Assembly: GCA_017444325.1 (NCBI GenBank)
Contig: JAFSWV010000180.1
Coordinates: 1 to 7,469, forward strand
DNA from: a bacterium
GTDB taxonomy: Bacteria > Auribacterota > UBA3054
Reading direction: 5' to 3'
DNA: 7,469 nt
Shown: in pieces, positions 1 to 6,787 of the stretch
Layout of the letters: each line of letters opens with the position of its first letter
Position numbering within the stretch: position 1 is the first letter of the stretch
Notes under the pieces: model-generated
The model's database searches: none
What the model saw: the letters and a program-made list of their open reading frames with translations, nothing else
Told to the model about the DNA's origin: nothing
Position numbers and translations under genes: made by a program

Positions 1-1394
1 TCTGCAATGACACGAGCTACTTCTTCCGCGGCGAAGAGGAAGTTCCCAACTTCGTGATCAGCGACCTCAAAGACGGCCGTAAGCAGTACCTCCTCGACAT
101 GGTCAACCTTACCAACATCGTGAAGAGGGAAGCGAACCTCGTGCCCGCGGCCTTTCGCAGCCCTATACGCTCCTTCATCTGCGAGAACGCCAAAGACAGC
201 TACATGAACGGCGGCTGGAAGAACTACGCCGCTAAGCTTCAGAAGGAAGTAGAGCGCGCCACGACCGATCAGAAGGAAGTCGAGGCGAAGGTCAAGGAGA
301 TTACGGAAGGCAAAGAATCGCTGCGTCAGAAAGTCATCGCCATCAGAGACTACATCGAGATCAACGTCCGCGAGGACGGCCCCTCCTTCACCAGCCTGCC
401 CTTAGACGCCATAAGCGACGCCGACCAGACCTTAAAGGACGGCTACGGCAACGATTTTGACAAGGCCGTGCTCTTCTACGCCATGCTGAAAACTGTCGGC
501 TTCAATCCGAGCATTCTCCTGGCCAGCTCGCTCGACGCTTTCGACTATGAGCAGAACCTCTTCTTCATGCTGCCCCAGAGATCCATCTTCACAGAAGCTT
601 ACGTTGAGATCTACCTGAACGGCAAGACCGTCTATCTGAACTGCTGCAGCCAGTACGATATGCTCGAGACCAAAGGCCCGGACCGCACCGTCGTACTTGA
701 CCTCTCAAACGGCAACATCAGCCTGAGAAACCAGCCCGAAGAGTTCGCCTACGACCGCGACACGACCTATGAGATCGAAGTCGCCGACGATCTTACCGCG
801 ACCATTTCGAGAGTCTCCAATTTCGGCGGCCCCGCTTACGGCAGCCTTGTCAGGGACGTCGTCGAAACGCTGCCCGAGATGGTGAGAAGGGAAGAGCTCC
901 AGGCCGCCGACGGCATCGCCAGAGGCGCCCAGATCCTGGAGAATTTCGAGCGCATCACGAACGGATATCCCGGCATCACCAAGATCAAAGTTAAGACCGA
1001 CAACTACGTCCAGAAAGACGGTGACACGATCTATCTGAAACCCTTTTACGGCTTCGGATTCGGCGGCGTAACGAAACCCACCAGGATCTATCCCTTCTAT
1101 TCCGGCAGCAAGAGCAAGAACAAGACCGTCATTAAACTGACCTTCCCCAAAGAGTACACCAAGGCGCTCTTCATGCCAAGCGGCAACTTCGAGTTCCCGG
1201 GACAGCTGGGATACCTGACCACGACCGTCGAGCATGAGGAAGGCAGCAGCCAGTGGACGATAACCTACCGCTCCGAATTAGAGCCCGCGGTCATCGACCA
1301 GGAGCAGTACCATCAGCTCCACCTCATCAACAAGAAGCTCTCCGGCGAAAGCTTCAACACCATCGCCGTGACGAAAGAAACCGAAAAGAAATAA
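1..1394 (+). CDS. Transglutaminase-fold protein (DUF3857/DUF3858-like), 5'-truncated, apparently without its catalytic triad
   Basis: The reading frame is open from base 3 to the TAA at 1392-1394, so the gene enters from the left edge. A GTG at 54 lies inside a continuing frame and is not a credible start. About 463 codons are visible. The region around 340-660 resembles a transglutaminase-like core: a helix of the type G-x-C-x-D-K-A-x-L-x-x-x-L followed by a strand with F-x-H and a later Y-L-D. Here these read GNDFDKAVLFYAML (447-488), FTEAYVEIYL (588-617) and VYLN (630-641). The expected Cys is therefore Asp (453-455), the His is Glu (594-596) and the Asp is Asn (639-641). The C-terminal third is beta-rich and ends like DUF3857-type proteins. 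Such proteins are usually exported or membrane-anchored, but the N-terminus is off-window. I infer a non-enzymatic binding or scaffold role. The family call is from memory of the motif pattern; the closest function is unknown. It is probably cotranscribed with the metallopeptidase gene that follows. Confidence 0.65.
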   Translation, partial: CNDTSYFFRGEEEVPNFVISDLKDGRKQYLLDMVNLTNIVKREANLVPAAFRSPIRSFICENAKDSYMNGGWKNYAAKLQKEVERATTDQKEVEAKVKEITEGKESLRQKVIAIRDYIEINVREDGPSFTSLPLDAISDADQTLKDGYGNDFDKAVLFYAMLKTVGFNPSILLASSLDAFDYEQNLFFMLPQRSIFTEAYVEIYLNGKTVYLNCCSQYDMLETKGPDRTVVLDLSNGNISLRNQPEEFAYDRDTTYEIEVADDLTATISRVSNFGGPAYGSLVRDVVETLPEMVRREELQAADGIARGAQILENFERITNGYPGITKIKVKTDNYVQKDGDTIYLKPFYGFGFGGVTKPTRIYPFYSGSKSKNKTVIKLTFPKEYTKALFMPSGNFEFPGQLGYLTTTVEHEEGSSQWTITYRSELEPAVIDQEQYHQLHLINKKLSGESFNTIAVTKETEKK

Positions 1395-1418
1395 CCGTAA
1401 ACATAGAAAATATAAAGC

Positions 1419-2915
1419 ATGAAAAAGCTCTTAGCGCTCTCCCTTCTGGCCTTCCTTTCCGTCGGCGTCTACGCCGAGACTGATCAGCAGGGCCTGACCA
1501 TCGGCAACTTCAAAGACTACGAACGCATCACTTATCCCGTTCCTCTGATCAGGGGCACCTACACTTGCTCCAGGAAGGATTACAAGAACTTCAACGACGT
1601 TCCGGAAGTAAGCGTCAAGAACGAAACGACCGGCCGTACGATCATGGGCACGGGTCTTTCCAGGCGTTACAAAGTCTGGCCTGAACTCGTCTACGGCACC
1701 AACACCCTGACCGTCACCGTCAAGACGAAGGAGAGAACGGAGTCCAACCAGATCCACCTCATCTACGAGCGCCCCAACACCGACTACCTCTGCTACGTCT
1801 ACTACATGGTCGACAAGAACGGGGACCACATCTACATCTCCAACCTCGACAAGGAAAACGATCCGCAGTACAAGGACGACCAGCTCTGGAGAAAGAAATT
1901 CACGACCGGCCTTAAGCTCATGCAGTCCTTCACCGGCGACAGCATGTACCGCCTGGGATACCCGAGAAAGTGTTTCGCTTTCAACTGCGACGAGAAGGGC
2001 GAAATCATCATCAACGTCATCACCAGCCAGTACACCAAAGCGGAAGTCTGCTCCTGGAAGAGGAAAGACGGCAGCTTCGACGAAGGCAAACTCTATGAGA
2101 ACTTCTGCGAGATCTTGGGCGAAGACAGGAAAGGCAGCGAGTTCCGCCGCGTCTTCGGCATCCCCAACACGGCCTCTTTCGTGGACGGTAAAGTCAGCGG
2201 CAACACCGCCCTGGGCGGCCCGCTGCTCGGCCAGTTCGGCGCCACCGGCCTCTACTCCTGGCCCGCCAGCCTTGACGAAGTCGTGCAGTGCTTCACCAAC
2301 AACACGCCCATCACCACCTCCCTCAACGACTCCTGCTGGAGAGACGTTCAGTACGGCCACTGCGCCACCACGCTCGGCGCTTATATGCACGAAGGCGGCC
2401 ACGGCTTCGGCCTCCCGCATATCGAGGGCGACAAATACAACAGCGTCATGGCCCGCTCCTATGACATCATGAACCGCTGCTTCACCTCCTGGGAGAACCC
2501 CACCAAGAGAACGCCCGAAGTCACCTTCTTCGACGAGCGCGACGAGCCGGTCTGGAGCCGCATCGAGTGCCATATACTCTCCTCCGTCCCGTTCTTCAAC
2601 GAGATCAAGGGTTCCGTTCCCAGAACGCCTCCTACGTACGAACTTGACGAAGACGGCGACACCATTCGCATCCATGACGACGACGGCCTCGTCCTCGTTT
2701 CCTATTGGGGCCTCAAATACAAAGTCCTCGACACCCCGAACTGCCACATGTATCCTCTGGACGGCAGCGTGAAAGACGCCACGCTTTCCTTAAAGCAGAT
2801 GCGCGCCGCCATGCAGACCGAAGAAAAGTTCGAGATGAAGTTCTGGGACAAGTACGGCAACCAGTCCTCTCCCGTCATAACAAAAGACGGCAAGCCCAGC
2901 CATTTCTGGGACTAA
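1419..2915 (+). CDS. Secreted zinc metallopeptidase with HExxHxxGxxH motif (resembles the YIL108W-type putative peptidase family)
   Basis: A 498-residue protein with a clear Sec signal peptide: MKK, a hydrophobic stretch LLALSLLAFLSVGV, and a probable cut after VYA (residue 19). A perfect metzincin-type zinc site lies at residues 324-334, HEGGHGFGLPH, with three His ligands and the catalytic Glu325. A Met at 344 in SVMARSYDIMNR could be the Met-turn. The N-terminal portion (about 35-130) has the pattern 'YPVPLIRG ... GTNTLTV ... LIYERP..DYLCYVYYMV'. Together with the zinc site this recalls the putative metallopeptidase family that includes yeast YIL108W (Pfam PF12044, from memory). The several cysteines would suit an exported, disulfide-bonded protein. 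It should cleave proteins in the periplasm or outside the cell; the substrate is unknown. The start follows the previous stop by 24 bases; that gap is A-rich and has no Shine-Dalgarno, but the signal peptide fixes the start. The zinc peptidase call is strong and the family call moderate. Confidence 0.8.
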   Translation: MKKLLALSLLAFLSVGVYAETDQQGLTIGNFKDYERITYPVPLIRGTYTCSRKDYKNFNDVPEVSVKNETTGRTIMGTGLSRRYKVWPELVYGTNTLTVTVKTKERTESNQIHLIYERPNTDYLCYVYYMVDKNGDHIYISNLDKENDPQYKDDQLWRKKFTTGLKLMQSFTGDSMYRLGYPRKCFAFNCDEKGEIIINVITSQYTKAEVCSWKRKDGSFDEGKLYENFCEILGEDRKGSEFRRVFGIPNTASFVDGKVSGNTALGGPLLGQFGATGLYSWPASLDEVVQCFTNNTPITTSLNDSCWRDVQYGHCATTLGAYMHEGGHGFGLPHIEGDKYNSVMARSYDIMNRCFTSWENPTKRTPEVTFFDERDEPVWSRIECHILSSVPFFNEIKGSVPRTPPTYELDEDGDTIRIHDDDGLVLVSYWGLKYKVLDTPNCHMYPLDGSVKDATLSLKQMRAAMQTEEKFEMKFWDKYGNQSSPVITKDGKPSHFWD

Positions 2916-2926
2916 CGCCCTCCCAA

Positions 2927-2955
2927 ACATCCCTCTTGACTTTCAAAAGGGATGT
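2927..2955. promoter_or_regulatory. Imperfect 29-bp dyad over the feo -35 region (possible operator or weak terminator stem)
   Basis: ACATCCCT (2927-2934) is repeated inverted as AGGGATGT (2948-2955). Inside it, TTGA (2936-2939) pairs with TCAA (2943-2946) around a 3-base centre, leaving one C/A mismatch per side. The -35 hexamer TTGACT sits at the centre. As RNA it could be a hairpin ending the metallopeptidase transcript, but no T-run follows it on the + strand, so an operator or a mixed role is equally likely. Confidence 0.5.
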
Positions 2956-2963
2956 GGTATAAT
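2936..2963 (+). promoter_or_regulatory. sigma70-type promoter of the feo operon
   Basis: The -35 TTGACT (2936-2941) matches TTGACA at five of six positions. It is separated by 16 bases from a perfect -10 TATAAT (2958-2963). Transcription would start near 2970, giving a leader of about 50 bases before feoA1. It is the best promoter in the window and is overlapped by dyads on both sides, which suits a tightly repressed iron-uptake operon. Confidence 0.75.
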
Positions 2964-2968
2964 GGTGG

Positions 2969-2988
2969 TAGTTAGTTTCGGCTAACTA
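2969..2988. promoter_or_regulatory. Perfect dyad TAGTTAG-N6-CTAACTA over the predicted feo start site: candidate metalloregulator operator
   Basis: TAGTTAG (2969-2975) and CTAACTA (2982-2988) are exact inverted repeats with a 6-base centre, TTTCGG. The position, covering about +1 to +18 of the predicted feo transcript, is typical of a repressor site. The TTAG...CTAA half-sites recall the iron boxes of DtxR/IdeR-type repressors (consensus of the TTAGGTTAG/CTAACCTAA kind), but the spacing is not the canonical 19-bp box. Which regulator binds is inference; no regulator gene is in the window. The RNA form could also fold as a short leader hairpin. Confidence 0.55.
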
Positions 2989-3007
2989 TTTTGAAAACGA
3001 AATAAAC

Positions 3008-3013
3008 AAGGAG
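3008..3013 (+). promoter_or_regulatory. Ribosome binding site of feoA1
   Basis: AAGGAG lies 8 bases before the ATG at 3022. It fixes that start and shows that this genome uses Shine-Dalgarno initiation, in contrast to the metallopeptidase and rpiB starts, which lack one. Confidence 0.75.
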
Positions 3014-3021
3014 CAATATAA

Positions 3022-3246
3022 ATGCCTATAACATTATTAAAGAAAGGCGAGAAGGGCCGCATAAGCGCGATACACGGCAATGATGACGTCCGCCATCGTC
3101 TGCAGGAACTTGGATTGGTGGAAGGCGTGGAAGTGGAAGTGATCTTAAGCCAGGCTGGAAAAATGATCCTGGGGTTCTACGGCACCCGTTTGGCCGTGGA
3201 CGCCAATCTGGCTGCAAGGATAATGGTAGAAATTTGCAATCAATAA
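3022..3246 (+). CDS. feoA: FeoA-family protein, first copy
   Basis: A 74-residue cytoplasmic protein of the FeoA SH3-like beta-barrel family, the small accessory partner of the FeoB ferrous-iron transporter. The visible pattern is typical: an N-terminal L-x-x-G-x-x-G-R-I-x-x-I strand, the central RHRLQELGLVEGVEVEVI segment (about 25-42; the family has R-x-x-x-x-G-hydrophobic-x-x-G-x-x-V-x-V), then a strand with G-T-R-L-A-V-D and a hydrophobic end AARIMVEI. It is the more divergent of the two FeoA copies: where FeoA usually has a 'PxGDP' turn it has QAGKM. It is the first gene of the operon, 13 bases ahead of the second feoA, under the promoter at 2936-2963. Whether the two FeoA proteins act as a heteromer is unknown. 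Confidence 0.88.
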   Translation: MPITLLKKGEKGRISAIHGNDDVRHRLQELGLVEGVEVEVILSQAGKMILGFYGTRLAVDANLAARIMVEICNQ

Positions 3247-3259
3247 AAGGAATAAATAA

Positions 3260-3490
3260 ATGAAAACTTTAAGCGACATCCCGGTGGGGAAGACCGTCAA
3301 GGTGAAAAAACTTTTGGGCGAAGGCCCCTTGAAACGCCGGATCATGGACATGGGTATTTTGAAAGGAGTGGAAGTGACCGTTTTGAAAGTCGCTCCCGCC
3401 GGCGATCCTATCGAATTGAACCTCCGTGGCTATGATCTCTCCATAAGGAAGAGCGAAGCGGCCACCATAGAAATAGAAGAGGAAAACTGA
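3260..3490 (+). CDS. feoA: FeoA-family protein, second copy
   Basis: A 76-residue canonical FeoA. It opens with LSDIPVGKTVKVKKLLG and continues with the core RRIMDMGILKGVEVTVLKVAP, the turn AGDPIELNLRGYDLSIRKSEA and a short acidic tail. The GDPIE and LRGY..S.RKSEA elements are classic for FeoA partners of FeoB. It should bind FeoB in the cytoplasm and influence GTPase activity or complex assembly. AAGGA (3247-3251) gives a good ribosome binding site. The stop at 3488-3490 is followed one base later by the feoB ATG, so translation is almost certainly coupled. Sequence identity to the first copy is low, so the pair looks like an old duplication or separately recruited paralogues, not a recent copy. 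Confidence 0.92.
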   Translation: MKTLSDIPVGKTVKVKKLLGEGPLKRRIMDMGILKGVEVTVLKVAPAGDPIELNLRGYDLSIRKSEAATIEIEEEN

Positions 3491-3491
3491 T

Positions 3492-6083
3492 ATGAGCATA
3501 AAGATCGCTTTAGCCGGCAACCCCAACAGCGGCAAGACAACCCTTTTCAATGACCTTACAGGATCGCACCAGTACGTCGGCAACTGGCCCGGCGTCACCG
3601 TTGAGAAAAAGGAAGGCTTTTACGAGGGCGACAAGGAATTCGTGATCCAGGATCTTCCCGGCATCTATTCGCTTTCACCTTATTCTCTGGAAGAGCGTAT
3701 CTCCAGGCAGTATCTGGTGAAAGAAAGCCCGGACGGCATACTGAATATTGTTGACGGCACCAATATAGAAAGGAACTTGTATCTGACCACCCAGCTGGCG
3801 GAATTGGGCGTTCCCATGGTGGTGGCCGTCAATATGATGGACCTCGTCAATAAAAGAGGGGACAAGTTCGACCTGGAAAAACTGGGCCGCCGCTTGGGAT
3901 GCAAAGTAATGGGCATCAGCGCTCAGAAAGGAACTGGATGCAAAGAGTGCGCCGCGGCGATCTTCAAATATGCCAAGGAGGAAAGAAGCGGCGAGGCTCC
4001 GCACGTCTTCAGCGGCTCTGTCGAGCATGCCATTGCGCACATTGAGGAATCTATCCAAGCATTTGTTCCTAAGAAAGCCATACGCTGGTACGCCATCAAG
4101 ATCTTTGAAAGAGATAAAGAGATCATATCGCAGCTTAGTATCGATCCGGAGATCCTGGAACACATAGAGGATCACATCGTAGATTGCGAGAAAGAACTGG
4201 ACGATGACGCCGAGTCCATCATCACCGCCCAGCGCTATGAGTTCATTCAGAAATTAATCGGCGAGTGCGTGAAGTTCAATCAGAAAGCGCGCCAGAAAGA
4301 GAGTTTTTCCGATCGCATAGATAAGATCGTGACGCACCGTATCCTGGCCCTCCCGGTCTTCGCCATCGCACTCGTGGCCATGTACTGGCTGGCGGTCTCC
4401 GAAAACGGCCCCGGCACAAAAATGACGGACTGGGCCAACGACGAGTTCTTGGGCGACGGCTGGTTCCTGCCTTTCACCCAGCATGTCTATGAAACGAAAG
4501 AAGCCGGCGCTGAAACGCCCTGGTACGAGGGCAAGACCTATGATGAAGCCAGCTCTGAATACGAACCGCACGGCGTCAACGTGGAGAAGTGGCAGGCCGC
4601 TTACATAGAGGCCTACGACGCTAAGCACGGCGAGGACGCTTACGAAAAGGATACGGAAGGGAAAGGCGGCGGGGAGTTCGCGATCCCGGACGAAGCGCTG
4701 GCCGGGACAGTTTCGGCCGAGGCCTGGCTTGAAGACGAAGAAACGGGCGAGATAAGAAAAGGAAACGTTTCCGAAACGGACGGCCTAATCTCGGCGGAAG
4801 AGGACGAGGAAGCGGAAAGCGATCTGAAGTGGACCTGCGATTATCCCATGTACAAGCGTTCTGCCGAGGTCGAGGAACCGGATCCCGCAAACGGCTTCGG
4901 CGTTCGGATCCCCGGCGTAGCGGCTATCTGCGGAGATTTTTGTCAGATGATAGGCCTAGAGGAGGGCAGTCTCGCTTACGCTCTTATTATAAAAGGCATC
5001 GTGGGCGGCGTCTGCACGGTCTTGGGTTTCGTGCCTGTCATCGCGCTGGTCTTTTTGTTCCTGGCGTTCCTTGAGGACTGCGGATACATGGCGAGGGTCG
5101 CCTTCATCATGGACAGGCTTTTCAGAAGCTTCGGACTTTCCGGCAAATCCTTCATCCCGATGTTGGTGGGCAAAGGCTGCGGGGTGCCGGCCGTAATGGC
5201 GGCCCGAACTATCGAGAACGTGCGCGACCAGAGAATGACGGTCATTTTGGCGACCTTCATTCCCTGCGGCGCCAAGACGGTCATCATCGCCATGTTCTCA
5301 GCGGTCTTCTTCAGGGAATACTGGTGGATAGCGGCCGCCATGGACCTGACCGGCATAGCCATCATTGTTTTGGGAGGCATCGCGCTTAAGAAGACTAAGC
5401 TCTTCGGCGGCGAGGCGGCGCCCTTCATTATGGAGCTGCCGGCTTATCACCTGCCCACTTTCAAGGGTATCGTCATCCATACTTGGAACAGGGTGAAGGC
5501 TTATGTGATCAAAGCCGGCGTCGTCATCTTCCCGTGCTGCGTGGTCTTGACCTTCATGATGACCTTCAACTGGACTTTCGGATTGGTGGGCGAGAACATT
5601 GATCAGTCGATCCTTGCTTCCGTGGGCCGCTTCTTCTCCTGGTTCACATATCCCCTTGGGTTCGGCAACTGGCAGGGAACGGCGGCCAGCATATCAGCTG
5701 AGATCGCAAAGGAGCAGGCGACGGCCACGCTGGGCATGATCGCCAGCGGAGATGGTTCGGCCGCGGCCAACATTCTGGCTATGTTCAAAGAATTCGCCGG
5801 CCAGGACTACAAGTTTGCGGCGCTTGCCTTCATGGTCTTCAATCTTTTCATTCCGCCCTGCGTGGTAGCGATCGTTGCGACCTTCAGGGAAATGGGCAGC
5901 AAAGCCTGGGGTTGGTTCGCGTTCGGCTTCCAGATGTTCGTCGGCTACCTTTTGGCTTTGAACGCCTTCCAGATCGGGCGCTGCATCAGCTCTGGGCACT
6001 TCGGAGCCTGGACTTTCGTTGCGATCGTTCTGGACATAATCGTCTTCTTGGCTATTGTGCGCCCCGCGCCGAAGGTGAATTAA
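3492..6083 (+). CDS. feoB: FeoB ferrous-iron transporter with long acidic insert
   Basis: An 863-residue inner-membrane Fe2+ transporter with an N-terminal GTPase. All G motifs are present: G1 GNPNSGKTT (9-17), G2 Thr36 in PGVTVE, G3 DLPG (54-57), G4 NMMD (114-117) and G5 SA (143-144). A helical spacer domain follows to about 273. The first membrane segment is at about 284-305. The conserved gate region is intact: EDCGYMARVAFIMDR (528-542), GKGCGVPA with Cys563, and IPCGAKT with Cys592, followed by further membrane segments to the C-terminus (IVLDIIVFLAIV). The protein is about 90 residues longer than the E. coli protein (773, from memory). The excess is mainly an acidic, hydrophilic insert at about 307-467, rich in Asp, Glu, Gly and Tyr, starting with DWANDEFLGDGW. 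I recall similar inserts in clostridial FeoB proteins. The insert should face the outside, between the first and second membrane segments. A GAGGA site precedes the ATG, one base after feoA2. Confidence 0.96.
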   Translation: MSIKIALAGNPNSGKTTLFNDLTGSHQYVGNWPGVTVEKKEGFYEGDKEFVIQDLPGIYSLSPYSLEERISRQYLVKESPDGILNIVDGTNIERNLYLTTQLAELGVPMVVAVNMMDLVNKRGDKFDLEKLGRRLGCKVMGISAQKGTGCKECAAAIFKYAKEERSGEAPHVFSGSVEHAIAHIEESIQAFVPKKAIRWYAIKIFERDKEIISQLSIDPEILEHIEDHIVDCEKELDDDAESIITAQRYEFIQKLIGECVKFNQKARQKESFSDRIDKIVTHRILALPVFAIALVAMYWLAVSENGPGTKMTDWANDEFLGDGWFLPFTQHVYETKEAGAETPWYEGKTYDEASSEYEPHGVNVEKWQAAYIEAYDAKHGEDAYEKDTEGKGGGEFAIPDEALAGTVSAEAWLEDEETGEIRKGNVSETDGLISAEEDEEAESDLKWTCDYPMYKRSAEVEEPDPANGFGVRIPGVAAICGDFCQMIGLEEGSLAYALIIKGIVGGVCTVLGFVPVIALVFLFLAFLEDCGYMARVAFIMDRLFRSFGLSGKSFIPMLVGKGCGVPAVMAARTIENVRDQRMTVILATFIPCGAKTVIIAMFSAVFFREYWWIAAAMDLTGIAIIVLGGIALKKTKLFGGEAAPFIMELPAYHLPTFKGIVIHTWNRVKAYVIKAGVVIFPCCVVLTFMMTFNWTFGLVGENIDQSILASVGRFFSWFTYPLGFGNWQGTAASISAEIAKEQATATLGMIASGDGSAAANILAMFKEFAGQDYKFAALAFMVFNLFIPPCVVAIVATFREMGSKAWGWFAFGFQMFVGYLLALNAFQIGRCISSGHFGAWTFVAIVLDIIVFLAIVRPAPKVN

Positions 6084-6084
6084 T

Positions 6085-6267
6085 ATGATAGCCTCGATAA
6101 TAGTCATAAGCGTCATAGTCGTCCTTGCCGTGCTGGCTGCCAAGAAAGGCTTCGGAAAGCACGGGCCGAAGTGCGAGATCTGCTCCTGCTCCGGCTGCTC
6201 GAAATGCAAGGAACTTAGGGAAGAGCTTGAGAAACAGGAAAAAGAAAATCAAAAACACGAATCATAG
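6085..6267 (+). CDS. FeoB-associated Cys-rich membrane protein
   Basis: A 60-residue protein starting one base after the feoB stop, with GAAGGTG upstream inside the feoB end. Residues 2-19 form one membrane span, followed by a basic stretch KKGFGKHGPK, which places the rest in the cytoplasm. A cluster of five Cys follows at 30, 33, 35, 38 and 41 (CEICSCSGCSKC), then a charged Lys/Glu helix. This matches the small 'FeoB-associated Cys-rich membrane protein' family (PF12669, from memory) found behind feoB in Clostridia and related anaerobes. It takes the place of the E. coli feoC. Its role is not established; metal binding or an Fe-S or redox sensing task for FeoB is inferred from the cysteines and position. 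Confidence 0.88.
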   Translation: MIASIIVISVIVVLAVLAAKKGFGKHGPKCEICSCSGCSKCKELREELEKQEKENQKHES

Positions 6268-6301
6268 TTAGCTCCAATTAGGTAAAAGTAGGTACAAATC
6301 G

Positions 6302-6331
6302 GGCAAGGCGGGCGACTGCCTTGCCTTTCTT
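6302..6331 (+). terminator. Rho-independent terminator of the feo operon
   Basis: GGCAAGGC (6302-6309) and GCCTTGCC (6318-6325) form a perfect 8-bp GC-rich stem with an 8-base loop, followed directly by TTTCTT (6326-6331). It lies 35 bases after the last feo gene and separates the operon from ssrA. Confidence 0.85.
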
Positions 6332-6335
6332 ATGC

Positions 6336-6364
6336 TTGATTTCAAAGCATCTTTATGCTATTCT
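6336..6364 (+). promoter_or_regulatory. Probable ssrA promoter
   Basis: TTGATT (6336-6341), a 17-base gap and TATTCT (6359-6364) give a plausible sigma70 promoter with start near 6371, about 20 bases before the mature tmRNA end. Each hexamer matches four of six consensus bases. Its location right after the feo terminator supports an independent ssrA transcript. Confidence 0.45.
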
Positions 6365-6390
6365 CTCCTCACTAAATATCCAAAAAAGAA

Positions 6391-6744
6391 GGGGGCGCAC
6401 CGGTTTCGACTGGGATCACAAGCCTTCTGTCGCATGTCGCGGAGGTCCGTTGGCCGCGTTATCAATCGGGCACTAATTTAACTGCGAACAACGAATTCGC
6501 TCTTGCTGCCTAATTAAAGGCAACGACGCTTCTTATCCCCTCCGCCTGTGGGGGATCTGAAGCGAGGTTAACAGGCTGGTCTTTTTTCCGCCCGTCGGAA
6601 AAGGGCGAGATCTAAGGCGGGATTTTCCCTGCCAATGCCCGTCGGTTGGCTAGGTAAGGGATAAAATCAATCATCCGACTACACATGTAGAAGCAGCTGG
6701 TGCGGATCGTCAGGACGCGGGTTCGAATCCCGCCGCCTCCACCA
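6391..6744 (+). ncRNA. ssrA: tmRNA (ssrA), tag ANNEFALAA
   Basis: This 354-base one-piece tmRNA rescues stalled ribosomes by acting as alanyl-tRNA and then as mRNA for a degradation tag. The 5' arm GGGGGCG (6391-6397) pairs with CGCCTCC (6734-6740), with G-U at the third pair, the alanine identity element; discriminator A and encoded CCA follow (6741-6744). The T-arm is GCGGG/TTCGAAT/CCCGC (6717-6733). The early CACCGGTTTCGACTGGG is diagnostic. A first pseudoknot is visible: CGCGG (6438-6442) with CCGCG (6454-6458), and TCCG (6446-6449) with CGGG (6467-6470). The resume codon is GCG at 6484 and the tag reading frame is 6484-6513: A-N-N-E-F-A-L-A-A then TAA. Adding the tRNA-borne Ala gives AANNEFALAA. 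The ALAA end is the usual ClpXP-type signal. A later hairpin ATCCCC...GGGGAT (about 6534-6557) belongs to the downstream pseudoknot region. Confidence 0.97.
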
Positions 6745-6778
6745 TATTTTGCGCATAAGGTTTATTTATTTTGGATTA

Positions 6779-6787
6779 TGCTAAAAT
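6779..6787 (+). promoter_or_regulatory. Possible extended -10 promoter for rpiB
   Basis: TGC followed by TAAAAT (6779-6787) forms an extended -10 element with five of six consensus bases; no good -35 is seen at the proper distance. Transcription would start near 6794, inside the AT-rich hairpin, leaving a leader of about 40 bases before rpiB. Confidence 0.4.

Noticed and set aside
54..56. GTG as the start of the first gene
   Set aside because: The frame stays open upstream to the window edge and codes for similar protein, so this is an internal Val codon of a truncated gene.
2095..2472. A 125-codon + strand frame overlapping the metallopeptidase in another frame
   Set aside because: Its product is almost only Ala, Ser, Pro and Thr, the usual result of reading a GC-rich gene in the wrong frame.
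1431..2747. A 438-codon open frame on the minus strand inside the metallopeptidase gene
   Set aside because: It is antisense to a gene with a signal peptide and zinc motif, has low-complexity Val/Ala/Glu-rich content, and follows from the GC-biased third codon positions of the real gene.
6266..6283. TAGTTAG followed by AATTAGG after the last feo gene, resembling the operator half-site at 2969
   Set aside because: The second half is not the inverted partner CTAACTA, part of the match is the stop codon, and no promoter follows that needs such a site.
6332..6361. Short overlapping inverted repeats (ATGCTT...AAGCAT, AGCAT...ATGCT) in the ssrA promoter region
   Set aside because: The arms are only 5-6 bp, mutually exclusive and in an AT-rich promoter spacer; chance is a sufficient explanation.
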